Shown: piece by piece, positions 1 to 10,493 of the stretch
Numbering within the stretch: the stretch's first letter is position 1
Layout of the letters: each line of letters begins with the position of its first letter
Source: Nelumbo lutea
Taxonomy: Eukaryota > Streptophyta > Magnoliopsida > Proteales > Nelumbonaceae
Reading direction: 5' to 3'
Assembly: GCA_022828595.1 (NCBI GenBank)
Contig: JAKGHH010000002.1
Span: forward strand, 40,952,222-41,016,221
Length of the DNA stretch: 64,000 nucleotides
Made by a program: the position numbers and the translations under genes
Notes under the pieces: model-generated
Databases searched by the model: none
Seen by the model: the letters and a program-made list of their open reading frames with translations, nothing else
Told to the model about the DNA's origin: nothing

Positions 1-530
1 ATCATGCCTCTCCTTTTCTTTGGCATTCTCTCAATCAAGAATAAGGTGGTGATCAAGCTCTTCCCACAATCCTTCTAGGGTTGCAAAATACGTTGCAACT
101 GTCATATCTCCTTGTCTCAAGGCAGCAATGTCTTGGTTTAGCCTATAAATTCTGGCATTGTTCTTTCTCTGTCCATAAGTTTTAGACACTTTCTCCCAAA
201 TCTTAGCAGCAGTGGAAAAGTGTTGAACAGTCCTAGCTACTCTTGGAGTCATTGAAGCAAGCAAACATGACATAACAGTAGCATTCTCATTACGCCAAAC
301 TGCGTACTCCACACTACCCACTTTGGGTTCTTTCTTCTGCCCATCTAAATAACTCGTGAGTTCTCGGGAAGTAATGAAGAGCATGGCAGAAACAAACCAT
401 TCTCTGAAATTGTATTCATTCAACAACACAGGTGATCTGCAAGCTGTGCAGATTTGGATTCTCCAGATTAGGAGACCTCCCACCAGATCTATTATCCCTA
501 GAAGACACTTCCCCCCGATATTGAAGACAT
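1..530 (-). pseudogene. C1 gag fragment (copia capsid region)
   Basis: This encodes the N-terminal part of a copia Gag, the structural protein that packages element RNA. The gag start matching C16 is at 530, but the frame is broken twice soon after it: one extra G in a G run near 515 and one missing base near 435. The rest reads well as far as position 31, where there is a stop. Recognisable motifs include EYNFREW, SRELTSYLDGQ, ASMTPRVARTVQHFS and ATLEGLWEELDHH, all shared with C16 gag. The zinc knuckle would lie beyond the left edge. The frameshifts make this copy non-functional. Confidence 0.85.
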
Positions 531-999
531 CTCCTCCCTCTTACAATGATCACGATTGCAAACTCAGTACAAAGAATACTGTTTCAGACTTACCGAGGTT
601 GTTACAGTCCTGAGAACTCATAACAAATCTGAAACCAAGAGCAACCCACCACTGCACTGTGCTGACTTCTGCTGTCCTAGACTGTAATCACCCCTACGAC
701 CTGTACTAGGACTGCCGAAATCAGTCCTTCCACCTAGATCTGTTCCACACAGATCTCTCTTAGCAGCCGAATGGCTACTACCTGTTGCAAGGAGTCTAGT
801 AGGGCATCAGCTTCTGGGACAAACTCCCCTTGGGCCCTGCAACCAAGGGAAACCCTAGATACAGATCTTGCTGTGTTCTACGGTCAACCCTAGGGTTTCT
901 TCATAGCGACCAAGATAGAGAAGAAAAAAGAAGGAATAGATAAGAGTAGAAAAGGTGGCGGCGGCTGTAACCAGAAGATGGATTAATGCTATGATACCA

Positions 1000-1275
1000 T
1001 GTTTGCTGGAACACAGCAGCCGAAGAAGAAGAAGAGAAGAAGAAGAGGAGAAAGTTTGAGAATGGCGGCTCAAAACCTTTCCGCCGACCCTACTATCTTA
1101 TATATATGTTTATCACATAGTGTTACATGAATGGACTAGAATGCCCCTGATTAGTGATGGGACACCTAGACAAATAAAACATTAAACAAGTTTAGACCCA
1201 ATAACTAAGGCCCAATAACTAATGACTTAAGACCCAACAATGACTAACATATACATTAAATCAGCCGAACCAACA
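1000..1275 (-). repeat. C1 5' LTR
   Basis: A 276-bp LTR reading TG...CA on the minus strand. Its start matches the C16 LTR (TGTTGGTTCGGCTG), and it shares the block GATTAGTGATGGGACACC with C13 and C16. The primer-binding site at 988-999 reads TGGTATCATAGC on the minus strand, one base off the usual initiator-Met complement, and directly follows the LTR. Confidence 0.87.
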
Positions 1276-1661
1276 CTAAACTTTCGACTTGACTCTGACA
1301 TGATAAAGTTGATACACTCCAGTAGTATTGTCTTGTCCAGAGTCCAGCTTCTTGGCATGGTCTCAAATCTCCTTAGCTGTATCTAAGAACATAAAATCCA
1401 CACTAATCTTGGGTTCCATACTATTCCAAAACCAGGTTATAATCTATGCATCTTGTTCCCAATCACTATATTCTTAAGAATCAATGGAAGGTTTTCATCT
1501 CTTACATGTTTCACCTTCTTCTTAGCCCTAAGAAAAACTTTACAGATTTTGCCCAAGGCACATAATTCTCACCATTCAATTTGATATAAGTCATCTGAAC
1601 ATTCAGGTAATCAAGGGGAACCATAACACTAGACTGGTGTTCACTACCATCTACCATATCT
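1276..1661 (-). pseudogene. C2 gag fragment
   Basis: This is the N-terminal gag region, reading from about 1661 downwards. The first about 50 residues are open (to 1511) and contain VQMTYIKLNGENYVPWAKSV, very like C5 gag. After a stop at 1511 the similarity continues in broken frames to 1276 (relatives of ETAKEIWD and SMEPKISVDFMF are recognisable in translation). The piece is too decayed to code for anything. Confidence 0.72.
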
Positions 1662-2139
1662 GATTTTTTTTTTCCTTTTCTTTTTTTTTTTTTTTTCACT
1701 CCCTTGTATGTCACATGCCTAATTCACTTCTCACCACATTGTACATTAGTAACAGTTACTGTTATCCTCCACTTTCAATATTACAATACCGCCCCCCCAC
1801 ACACCTAGCGCTAGATCTGCAACCAATCAGTCATTCAAATCACACCATAACACTCATACTGCACAATACAAAACAGACCTGTACTCGACTGAACACTGCA
1901 CCACCTGAAACTGCTCTCTTCGTACCATGGATTAGAGAGCTTTCTACAAACCACCACAAACAATCACCGCACCACAAACTATAGGCATGAAAACCTCCTA
2001 AGGAAAAAAAAATGATCACTCCTTTGCAGCCTTTTTCCTAATCTCCAAGGGATTGTTGAGAAATCTGCAAAGCCATATAAAAAAATGGCGATGAAGAATT
2101 CTGGGCAGATTCGAACTTGTTACAGCAGCTCTGATACCA

Positions 2140-2428
2140 TGATAAAGTTCAGATCTGCACTAGTATTCAATTAAGAACAGCAGTAGAAAGAGACTAAAGG
2201 AGAGAGAAGAGAGAAGAAGAGAAGAGAGGAGAAGAAAAGACTGGTTCGAACAAGAGAGAAAATCAGCCTCTCTAGTCGGCTAGGTTTATATTTATAGTTT
2301 TCTATAATGAAAAAGAATGACTGTTATGCCCCTACTTAAGTATAGGACACATCACTCAACTTAAACATTACACTTCACACCAAATATAAATAAAAGACCA
2401 AACTGCCCCTATGCAGTTGACACTAACA
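2140..2428 (-). repeat. C2 5' LTR
   Basis: A 289-bp TG...CA LTR on the minus strand. The primer-binding site at 2128-2139 is a perfect TGGTATCAGAGC and abuts it. It shares the phrase ATGCCCCTACTTAAGTAT (plus-strand reading) with the C5 LTR, so the two families are related. Only one copy is present, so no age estimate is possible. Confidence 0.83.
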
Positions 2429-2586
2429 GTAGGTAAATGGTAAGGCCCCTACACATCAGAATGCACAATATTAAAAGGAAACTAAGATATTTTATTACTC
2501 AACGAATAAGAGGTTCTACAGTGCTTTGAAAGGTGACATGATTCATAGTATAGACTGCACAAAGAAGGAAAAAGAGGAGGGGAGCC
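2429..2586 (-). pseudogene. C3: copia pre-integrase/integrase fragment
   Basis: A 158-bp minus-strand remnant. Its translation resembles the joint between the gag-pre-integrase zinc-binding region and the integrase core (SKHCRTSYSLSNK..., then a HSDVWGPYH-like stretch), as seen complete in C7 and C10. It is bounded by the C2 LTR on the left and the C4 LTR on the right, so it is probably a sliver of the element into which both inserted. It contains stops. Confidence 0.65.
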
Positions 2587-2900
2587 TGTTGAAAGAGTGT
2601 TATGTTAGGTGTGCTTGGCTGGTAGGGTATTTGGGTAATTATGTGGTTAAAATAAGGACACTCCAGTCCACTATTCCTTTATTATAATTAAGGGCATACT
2701 TGTAATTTTGTCATTTTACTTAATGTTAATATAAAGGATGGGCCGACTGCTATGAGAGGATTAAGTCATTCTAATCCTTCTTAGAAAACCGTACGATGGT
2801 TTTCTCCTTTCTCTCTTCTCTTCTCTTTTCTCCCTTCTTTCTCTTTGCTTTTATCTTTCCGCAATGCTAGTGTTTGTCTCTATAATACCATATTTTCACA
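2587..2900 (+). repeat. C4 5' LTR
   Basis: A 314-bp LTR starting TGTTGAAAGAG and ending in CACA right before the primer-binding site. It has the pyrimidine-rich tract (TTTCTCTCTTCTCTTCTC type) near its 3' end that recurs in most LTRs of this window. The five bases in front are GAGCC (2582-2586). Confidence 0.8.
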
Positions 2901-3214
2901 TGGTATCAGAGCAGAAGTGAAGTAAGTTTGGTAGGGTTCACTGTATAGGTGATCGGACCAGATTTAGTGAGCAGCCTTCGTGACTAGTGATGGTTTCGAC
3001 CATCAGAACTTCTGTGACAGGTTAAGAGTGAAGTGTGTAACCCTCTAGTGGATCGGATCCAAGAGGGAATCCTGTGACTGATATGTTTCTGGAGTAGTGA
3101 CCGTTGTTGTGATGATTTAGAGAAGTGATTGATGCTGTGAAAGATTTAACAGTGGTGCGATAGGTGATTTTGTGAGCTATGAAAGGTTTCAAGTTGGTAT
3201 AATACAATGGTGAT

Positions 3215-5068
3215 TGAAGGGATGGGATATCCATCACATGGATGCCCAAGTCTTGCGGAATGGATTGGGCGAATTTCAAAAAATTTCTCCCAACTTTGCA
3301 AGGAATCGAATTCCCTATTTTAGAAAAACATATTTTTCAAGGATCAATCTTGAACCATGAACCAAGCTAGATCTGAACCAAAAGGAGTAGGAGGGAGGAT
3401 GTACATGATATGGAGAATTAGTATCTCCTAGTGGAGGTGTTCACGCCCAAGGAAGGATCCAAAGACTGCTCCCACTGAAGATGGCGCAGTGCAGGATGGA
3501 GCAGAATCAGCAATGTTCTTCAAAAAGAACTTGACCCTTCGCAAGAATCAACTGGATGGCTTGTGAGTACAGCTCCAATCAATCTTTTCCCAAAAGATTG
3601 GTATCAAGATCAGATCTTGACTTCTCCCAAGAACTGGAGATCGAACTGAAGGTAATGGCGGCGGCAAGAGAGATTTTGCAGAGGTTGCAGAAATCTCTCT
3701 TCTGTGATTTCAGCTCTGAAGACAAGAGTCTTAGGTTGCCTCTCTAAAGGCTGTCGCCCCCTCCTCCTTTTATAGATTTAAAGGGATCAGCTCTTAATCC
3801 TATTAGGAGTTGCTGATCCAAATTATATTTGGATTAGAAGTCCCTTTAAGTGATAAGGGAGAACCCTTATCTTTCTAAGTGGATAGGGTCTAGGCCCAAT
3901 CCTATCAGCTGATCCCTCTCAGAATTTGCCCCCTTTAATTGACTGATCGAATCAACCCAGTTTGAAATGGGCTTAAGGCCCATTTAAGGTTATGTACTCA
4001 CTTAGCCTTCCAAATTGCTGCCCAGTTGGGCTTCCTTGTATGGCGTGGGACCCTAACATTGATCTACACATCAACCACATGGGTTCAGCCCAGCCTTTGT
4101 TACAAGGCCTGGCCGAATACACTGTTTATGGACAGTGCACCCCCTGAAACCCATCTTATGGGCTCTATGGGCCCAACACTTACCCTAAGTGGTCCCTGGG
4201 CCAAGCCACCTTATAACACCCATGGACTGTGGGCAGATGCAAGATTAGCCCATTAGGTATTATCCTCAATGGTCTTACACTTAACCTCTCAGCCCATAAT
4301 GATCAAACACTGCCCGACAAGGGAGGACCTCTCCCTCGACTGCAAGGAACAGTGTTGCACTCTCTGCTTACATGGATCTCGGGAATTAAAACCTTTTGTA
4401 AATCATTTCGAAACCATAACATATATATATATACTTTATAAATATATTTTGCAAAACAAAATCTCAACAATTGAAATCGGCTGCCGGCAATCTTGGTTTC
4501 CATCAGAGAGAGTGCATCCCCGATCATTACCTTTGTTCGACAAAGGGGCTAATCCTGTCACTATGATCACCCACTCAGATGAATTCTCGGACTGTCCCAA
4601 CATACCCAGGTTTTGACCCCCGCTAAAGATCTCACTGATGGGAACATCAAAGACAGCCCAATCCGACACCTAGTGTAGTATCATAATCGAGTCTAGGGGT
4701 CCGGTGTAACTTTCCAGTTTTGCCCATCTATCTCCAAGGTCCAAGGCAATACTGGAAATGTGGTCCGGTTCAAAGGTTTTATTAATCCTACACCGCATGT
4801 GCTTCGGGTCTCACCCTAGTGGCTGAGACAAGCCACCCCAACAGTTGGCAGCACACCAGTGCCAGCCATGGCAGGATAAATCTCCCCAGACTTACCCAAT
4901 GGCTGTGAACATTCTAAACTAACACAAGTCTCATTAAGTGTCCAGTTTAAGGGTATTACATAGAAACACACCACAGGAACATGAATCAAATGTGTACTTT
5001 ATTCATTTACAATAAATTCATAATGTACATATTTTTGATTGAAGCTAAGGGCATACAACTGTCTAACA
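3215..5068 (-). mobile_element. S1: solo LTR of an unrelated, probably gypsy-like family
   Basis: An 1,854-bp block with no coding similarity, flanked by the direct repeat GTGAT (3210-3214 and 5069-5073), starting TG and ending CA. It splits the leader of copia C4. On the minus strand it looks like a large LTR, with a TATA-like CTATAAAAGGA (3765-3775) about 550 bp before the LTR 3' end. Long LTRs of this size are typical of plant Ty3/gypsy elements, but no internal region or primer site is present, so the superfamily is inferred. An alternative left end at 3130, also preceded by GTGAT, cannot be excluded. The short open frames inside it are not credible genes. Confidence 0.72.
3765..3775 (-). 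promoter_or_regulatory. TATA-like box in solo LTR S1
   Basis: The minus strand reads CTATAAAAGGA, a strong plant TATA-box match, inside the solo LTR. If active it would drive transcription leftwards, antisense to the formin gene. This is a sequence match only. Confidence 0.4.
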
Positions 5069-5102
5069 GTGATTTCATTTTTTCTTAGAAAGGTGAGTTA
5101 GA

Positions 5103-5866
5103 ATGGAGGTAAAATTGAGTGTATTGGCCCCCACAACCTTTATATTAACTACTATCAAGTTGAGTGGAAGTGCGAACTATGCTGTTTGGGCAAAACCTGT
5201 AGAAGTGTCTCTCATGGCAGTTGGGAATTTGAAGTATCTCATTGACAATAAACCCAGGACTGATAACTCCAAATACTCAGCTGATTATCTTATTGACAAT
5301 AATCAGCTGCACTCTTATCTTCCTTTACACCTCAAAACAGATTTGGGAACAAGTGAAGAGAATGTATTCAGGGAGCAACAATATCACTTGAATATATCAA
5401 TTATTTCAGTCATCTTTTTGTCTACAATAGGGAGATAAATCTCTTGAGGATTACTATTCTGATATGGTGACTCTTTGTGAGGAACTGAATATATATCAAC
5501 CTGTTATCAATGATGTTTTAGTGATGGAGAAGCGGAGAAAAGAACTATATGTAATGAAATTCCTTTTAGGAATCAAACCTGAGTATGAATCAATGAGAGC
5601 TTAGGTTATGGGCAACCTAGAGTTACCTGATTTGGAGGATGTATTTTCTAGGTTTCAGAGGGCTAAGCTATCTGAATCCATCCCACTATTCGATCGAGCA
5701 GCACTAGTTGTATACGGAAATGGTGGATGAGGCTGTGGTACTTATGGAGGTGGATGTGGCAGCTGTGGTCGTGGTCCTCCAGGATTTCCAGGTGGTAGAG
5801 GTGATAGTGGTAGTAGGGGTGGCTGTGGAAGAGGCAGAAATGGTAATGATCTGCACACACTATAGG
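5103..5866 (+). pseudogene. C4 gag (degenerate)
   Basis: This is a Gag pseudogene starting at the ATG at 5103. The N-terminus carries TTIKLSGSANYAVWAKPVEVSL, the copia gag signature. The frame is lost near 5340 and 5440. Similarity continues as KFLLGIKPEYESMRA, an in-frame TAG where relatives have a CAG glutamine codon (about 5602), then LPDLEDVFSRFQRAK and a Gly/Arg-rich C-terminus (5720-5860) like that of C5 gag. No zinc knuckle follows before the sequence becomes unrecognisable at about 5867. Confidence 0.75.
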
Positions 5867-6345
5867 TTAGAAATACTATAGTTTTCAAGGCACCAAGGCA
5901 AGGCTAGGCGACAAGGTGGAAATTTCTAAAGTGCACCTATGAGATGTATTCTACAACTAAAATCCAACTAGAAAGTTCGGTTTGAAGTTTCTGTTAAGGT
6001 TAAAGTAAAAAATATGAATCCAATTCATATTAAATTTCAGGCTAGGTTAAGATTGAGACGTTGTTCAATCTGACCCTATAATATATAAGTAAATAAGTCA
6101 TTCTAATTCAAGTCTAACTTCAAAAATCCAATTCAAACAAATTGGATTGAATAGCAAAAAAATAATGGATTTTGTTATAGTTAAAATTAGGATTTCAAGA
6201 AATCAAATTGGGTCATGATTGAGATAAATCAGTATTAATGTGACCCCCACCCAATAACTTGGCTCCGCCCCTGATCCTAGGCATATCTCAATACGTCTCT
6301 TAAAATTGCTTTTCCAATACATTTAGTGTTTCCAGTACTTTGAAC
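5867..6345. other. Unassigned sequence between retroelement fragments
   Basis: I see no coding similarity, LTR ends or RNA gene in these 479 bases. The sequence is AT-rich and lies between the end of C4 gag and an integrase fragment, so it is either decayed element interior or original formin intron. Confidence 0.4.
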
Positions 6346-6731
6346 CTTGCTTGCAGTTTGATGTTGCATATTAATGTACTTAAGAGGTTTTTGGCTGATG
6401 CTGAGTTGACCACTGCGTTTCTCATCAACCGTATGCGTAGTCGTGTTCTCAAGTTTAAGGCCCCATAGCTCTTATTTCCCCCTTGTTTTCTATCCCGGTT
6501 CGTACTTTTGGGTGTTGGTATTTTGTCCAGGAATTGTCTCTGTCTTGTGGTAAGCTTGACCCATGTTTCTATTCCTTGTACTTTTCTGGGATATGTCACC
6601 ACTCAAAAGGGATATAAGTGTCATGAGCCCTCCTCTCGTCATACATTCATCTCCATGGTTGTGACTTTCACAAGGCATCAATCATTCTTTCCTGTTTCTC
6701 CTTACGGGGAGAATAGTACTTTGGCCGAATA
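6346..6731 (+). pseudogene. Copia integrase C-terminal fragment
   Basis: Plus-strand reading shows INVLKRFLADAELTTAFLINRM, then, after frame changes, CTFLGYVTTQKGYKCHEP and FFPVSPYGE. This matches the part of copia integrase that follows the catalytic core (compare C8 at about 17090-17450). It ends at a TAG at 6730. The D,D,E catalytic residues are not included. It could be the remains of C4, which has the same orientation, with its middle deleted, or a separate copy. Confidence 0.72.
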
Positions 6732-7377
6732 GAGAAGAGAACAAGAATAATCTTAGAGGTGTCCAGAATAATAAATCCCCACCTCAAAGAGTCTCTTATA
6801 CACTAATAGATATTACAATTACAAGAATGCCCATATAGGGATGGAAGAGAAAAAAGGAATAAAGAATACACGTAATGTAATGTACAACAGGCACTATACT
6901 AATAAGATACATCAAGTCACAATATCTCCACAATTTGTAGAACTAGGTTGGTCAAGTGCTAGATCTGGATTGCTAATATGTTATGTCTGATGTAGATTAT
7001 AATTAATCCTTGACATTTTGCATTGTGTACTTGTTCATTATGGTTTTTCTTGTCATCTCACTGGTTGTTAGAATATTAATTCAGTAACATGTATACCATA
7101 AATAAATTACTGCTTGCTGTCAATTTCCCATTGTGTGATTTTCATGGGCTTTGGAAACAGGGAGCTGTTCTATCTCTGAGTGATTAGTGTTGATCCTAAC
7201 TGTTATATTGCTTTCTTCATGTCGTGTTGTCATTCTTGCATGATCCCATTGTCTGACCTGATGTGTTTCTTTGTCCACTCTGTGTAGACAACTATTTCCT
7301 TTCTGTTTGGTGCTTGAAATCTTATTTGGCATGCTTGTCTGTCAGTCTGCCTGCTAAGTTCACAATCCCATGTGTAG
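6732..7377. other. Formin intron sequence
   Basis: AT-rich, with no recognisable coding similarity. The right end carries a T-rich stretch and the splice acceptor TGTGTAG (7371-7377) preceding the formin exon. 6732-7010 has an LTR-like purine-rich start but no partner repeat or defined ends. Confidence 0.5.
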
Positions 7378-7472
7378 GTTCGGCTATTGGTTTTAGATTG
7401 GATAGCCTCCTTAAACTCTCTGATACACGTGCGCGGAACAACAAGATGACTCTCATGCATTATCTTTGTAAG
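7378..7472 (+). CDS. Formin-like protein, FH2-domain exon a
   Basis: A 95-base exon: two bases completing a glycine codon, then 31 codons reading SAIGFRLDSLLKLSDTRARN... and ending in MHYLCK. This is the conserved middle of the plant formin FH2 domain, which nucleates actin filaments and rides their growing ends as a dimer. Plant class II formins carry this SDTRARNNKMTLMHYLCK-type stretch, so I infer class II. The acceptor is TGTGTAG and the donor is GTATGA at 7473. The upstream intron is phase 1 and the downstream one phase 0. The next exon is 46.2 kb away at 53703 and continues the domain exactly. Earlier exons (FH1 and N-terminal parts) lie left of the window. There are no lesions. Confidence 0.92.
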
Positions 7473-7589
7473 GTATGATATTTGTTTGTCTGTGCTTATT
7501 ATTCTTGTCTGTTTGCCTTAAAATTTAGTCAACTTTACTAATTTTATGTTTCAGTATGGATATCGTATCCAGTGTTTTAGAAAAAAACT

Positions 7590-8515
7590 GGGAAACTAAA
7601 CCATTTTTGGCAAGGGCTGTACTTGTTTGGACACTATAGGACTTGACAAGGGTTGTGCTTATTTGGACAATATGGGAAGAAAGGAACAGTAGGATGTTCA
7701 CGGACAAGGAAAAGAATAAGGAGGCAATTATTTAATGTGTAACTGCTAGGGCAGGTCACTGGGTAAGTCTTTGGATAGCTTTTCATCCTATTCAATGGAT
7801 GACGTTGTCAGAAATTGGAAGTAGTAGGTACATCATGAAGAAAGGAGAAGTAACATGGGGGAATCTAAGACCATAAGGAGTGGGAGGTTTCTTTAGAAAT
7901 GAGGAAGTATATGTTTTGTTTCTTTGTATCCAGGACTGGTTGTAGAAGAGTCGTTAAGGGCTGAGATCAGGGTTGTAATGGAAGGGGTGCAAAGGGCGAA
8001 GGAAATGACAATTAAGAAGTTGGTAATTGAAGGTGACTCAAAACTGGAGGGTGGTTGCTAAGCAAAAAAGGCAGCTTTGTGGTCATATAGAATTGAGATA
8101 AGAAAATTCAGGTGGCTAACTCGAGATTTAGAAGTAAAAATCATTTGGGTACAATGGGAAGCTAATAGTATGACAGGCATCCTAGCAAAATAGGGGGTGG
8201 GGAATGATCACATGATTTGGGAACATTTGTAAATAAGAAAGGTTATATCGTGGACTAACACCAGGGGTAATGCTCCTTAAGGGAGATTGAAAGTCTAGCA
8301 AGGGAACTTGGTGCTTCTTTCACTTGGATGAGGAGGACTGCAAATGGAATGGCTGATTCATTAGCCAAACAGGGAATTTATAGGCAGAAGCATTTCTAAG
8401 ATTTATTGCAATACTATGTGGTGCATTGTTTGTTTTATGTTTTACTGTAATTCTGTAATTTGTTTCTCTTAATTGAATAAAATTCTTATTTGCTGATCAA
8501 AACCAAAAAAAGGAA
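7590..8515 (+). mobile_element. L1-type LINE, 3' fragment with RNase H-like domain
   Basis: Plus-strand remnant of a non-LTR retrotransposon. Near 7650 it reads LIWTIWEERNSRMF, the motif that follows the reverse transcriptase in plant L1 elements. Then come RNase H-like pieces: GVQRAKEMTIKKLVIEGDS (about 7988-8045), VKIIWVQWEANSMTGILAK (about 8130-8190) and, after a break, SFTWMRRTANGMADSLAKQG (about 8320-8380), ending at a TAA near 8398. The 3' UTR has AATAAA-like signals (about 8474-8484) and an A-rich end (8502-8515), the expected LINE 3' terminus. It is 5' truncated and carries several stops. Confidence 0.78.
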
Positions 8516-8539
8516 GGGGAGAGTCAATAGAAATTATCT

Positions 8540-9045
8540 TTCAAAAAGGGGTCTTGTATATACATGTACATTACACCATCAGCATCCAAGCTTTATCCCA
8601 ACTATATTGGGCCAACTACATTAAACATGTATCACCATTCCAATCCTATTTAATGCCATATCCATTGTTAAATTATTGGCACTTAAATCATTTCTTACTA
8701 CTTCTACGAATGTCTTTTTTGGTCTACCCATAGCCCTTCTAGCCCCTGCAGCTTGTAACATATTACTTCTTATAGGTACCCTTGATGGTCTTCTATGCAT
8801 GTGACAAAACCATTTTAGTCTACTTTTCTCTCATTTTATCATCTGTTTGACCTACTCCTAAGGTCTTATGAGTGACTCCATTTCTAATATTATCCTTTCT
8901 AGTTGTCCAACCTGTCCATCTCAGCATACTCTTTAAGTCTTTTTTGCCACTAATTTCTAATTATTGAACCAAGGTACCAAAAAAAGGTCACATTGGGTTA
9001 TCTCTTGGTTTCTAATCCTGAGAATACCCTTATTTGCACTCCTAT
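8540..9045 (-). mobile_element. RTE-type LINE, 3' fragment
   Basis: Minus-strand remnant of a RTE-clade non-LTR retrotransposon. Read right to left it gives QEITQCDLFWYLGSII (about 9000-8955), MLRWTGWTTRKDNIRN (about 8925-8880), a decayed MVLSHA segment, and ARRAMGRPKKTFVEVVRNDL (about 8745-8690), the hallmark C-terminal motif of plant RTE proteins. The 3' part keeps the common repeat phrase around CCAAGCTTTATCCCAACTAT (8588-8607). Stops are present. It lies tail to tail with the L1-type fragment and abuts truncated C5. Confidence 0.75.
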
Positions 9046-9049
9046 TATT

Positions 9050-10493
9050 ATTAAATTTACACATCATACAATCCACCAGCTTCATGCCCCCCACCAATAT
9101 TCTTCCCCGTCCTGAGATCCTGAAAAACACAAGAGGAAGGGAAAAAAGTAACAGAGCAGTTAAGAGTCTTGGTTAATTTACTAACAGACATAAGATTGAA
9201 TGGAAACTTAGGGACATATAGAACAGATGACAAAGAAAGAGAAGCCATGTCAACATTGCCAACACCACAGATGGGAGAGGAGGAACCATTGGCAAGGGTA
9301 ACAGTTTGAGATGTGGAAGTTTCAGAGAGAGAAGAGAACACACCTAGAGTCCCGGTCATGTGATCAGAGGCTCCAGAGTCAATAATCCAAGGAGAGGTTT
9401 TAGATGACAGGCAAGCTATACCTGAGTGGGCAAGAGTAGCAGTAGTGTGTTGTGAAGTGGACTAAAGGAACTGCTCATACTCATCACGCGGTACACTCAC
9501 CATCTCCCTTTCGGAAACAAATGTAGATGTGGAAGGAGTTAGGTCTGCCTGTTGATTATCATTGACATCAACCCCACCAGCAACAGCATGATTGACCCAT
9601 TTAGAGGGAGGGCGGCCATGGAGATCATAACAGAAATTTACCGAATGTCCTTCCCTGCCACAGTGGGTACACTTCCTTGTAGAGCTGCCTTTTTCTTTTC
9701 CACGGCCTCCCCCTGAGTCACGACCACCACCATGGCCAAATATGGAACCACCACGACCTCCTCGGGAGGCATGTCCTCCCCCTTTCGTACCACATCCACC
9801 TCCTCTGGCTGTCACAAAAGTTGATCTATCAGACTGTGTGGGATTCTCTGTCTGTCCCAAAGAAATCCTGCGAAGCCGAGCAAACACTTCCTCAAGTGTA
9901 GGAAGGGTAGAGCTCCCCAATATTTGGGCCCTAACTGGTTCATACTCTGATTTCAACCCCACTAAGAACCTTGTGACATCTAGTTGTTCCCTCTGTTGTT
10001 GCTGAACCTTAACATCTGGAATGAGAGGATGGTAGACGTTGAGTTTATTTCTGAGGTTTTTCATACTGGCATAGTACTCTTCTAGGGTTTTATTTCCTTG
10101 TTGCAGACCAAAGTACTCCTGATAGAGCTGATATACCCTTGTAGTATTATCTTGCCCAGAATACAGCTTCTTGGCATGTTCCCATATGTCCTTAGCTGTA
10201 TCTAAGAACATGAAGTTGGCACTTATTTTGGGTTCCATACTGTTCCATAGCCATGTCATGATTTGAGCATCCTCCTGTTCCCAATCATCAAACCCTGGAG
10301 AGTCAGCCAGTGGTTTATCTTCTTTCACATGCTTCACTTTTCTCTTTGCCTTGAGAAAAACTTCCACCGACTTGGCCCATGGAACATAGTTCTCACCATT
10401 CAGTTTAATTGAGGTCATCTGTACACCTAGATAGTCAGAGGAAACCACCACACTAGGTTTCTGATCACTACAGCCATCTCCCATTTTTGCCAT
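9050..10493 (-). pseudogene. C5 gag-protease
   Basis: Gag is open for 343 codons from the ATG at 10493, the best-preserved gag of its family here. The N-terminus has VQMTSIKLNGENYVPWAKSV, and the central capsid region has YQLYQEYFGLQQGNKTLEEY. A Gly-rich stretch (about 9800-9700) precedes the zinc knuckle CTHCGREGHSVNFC (CX2CX4HX4C, about 9672-9630). A single in-frame TAG at 9462-9464 interrupts it; the frame then continues into a protease with DSGASDHMTG (about 9385-9355), where the aspartate of DSG is the catalytic residue. It stops being recognisable at about 9050. Apart from the one stop, this stretch has no other obvious damage. Confidence 0.85.

Larger units (their letters stand above)
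1..1275 (-). mobile_element. C1: Ty1/copia element, 5' part only
   Basis: This minus-strand copia element runs off the left edge of the window. From right to left it shows a 5' LTR (1000-1275), a primer-binding site (988-999), an untranslated leader (about 531-987) and the N-terminal half of gag (1-530). The gag and LTR closely resemble those of C16 (46889-52252), so both belong to one family. On its right it abuts the gag of C2 at base 1276, and C2 gag similarity starts immediately there, so C1 was probably inserted into C2. The flanking five bases on the right are CTAAA; the partner copy lies outside the window, so the duplication cannot be checked. Confidence 0.88.
1276..2428 (-). mobile_element. 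C2: Ty1/copia element, 5' part only
   Basis: Minus-strand copia fragment containing a 5' LTR (2140-2428), a primer-binding site (2128-2139), a leader and a decayed gag N-terminus (about 1276-1661). The gag is related to that of C5 and C4, with the shared motif IKLNGENYVPWAKSV. Insertion of C1 at 1275/1276 explains the abrupt loss of the rest. The LTR ends at a CA followed by GTAGG (2429-2433), where the sequence changes to the integrase-type fragment C3, so C2 is likely inserted in C3's parent element. A long T/A run (1664-1696) sits just upstream of the gag start. Confidence 0.8.
2587..5866 (+). mobile_element. C4: Ty1/copia element, 5' part, split by a solo LTR
   Basis: Plus-strand copia fragment: 5' LTR 2587-2900, perfect primer-binding site TGGTATCAGAGC at 2901-2912, leader 2913-3214, then a foreign solo LTR (3215-5068), leader resumption at 5074 and gag 5103-5866. 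The join across the solo LTR is seamless once one copy of GTGAT is removed. No protease, integrase or 3' LTR can be tied securely to it; the integrase fragment at 6346-6731 may be its remnant after an internal deletion. Confidence 0.8.

Noticed and set aside
4026..4669. Several overlapping open frames of 70-115 codons
   Set aside because: They overlap on both strands within the solo LTR S1, show no family motif, and the block is defined by its target duplication.
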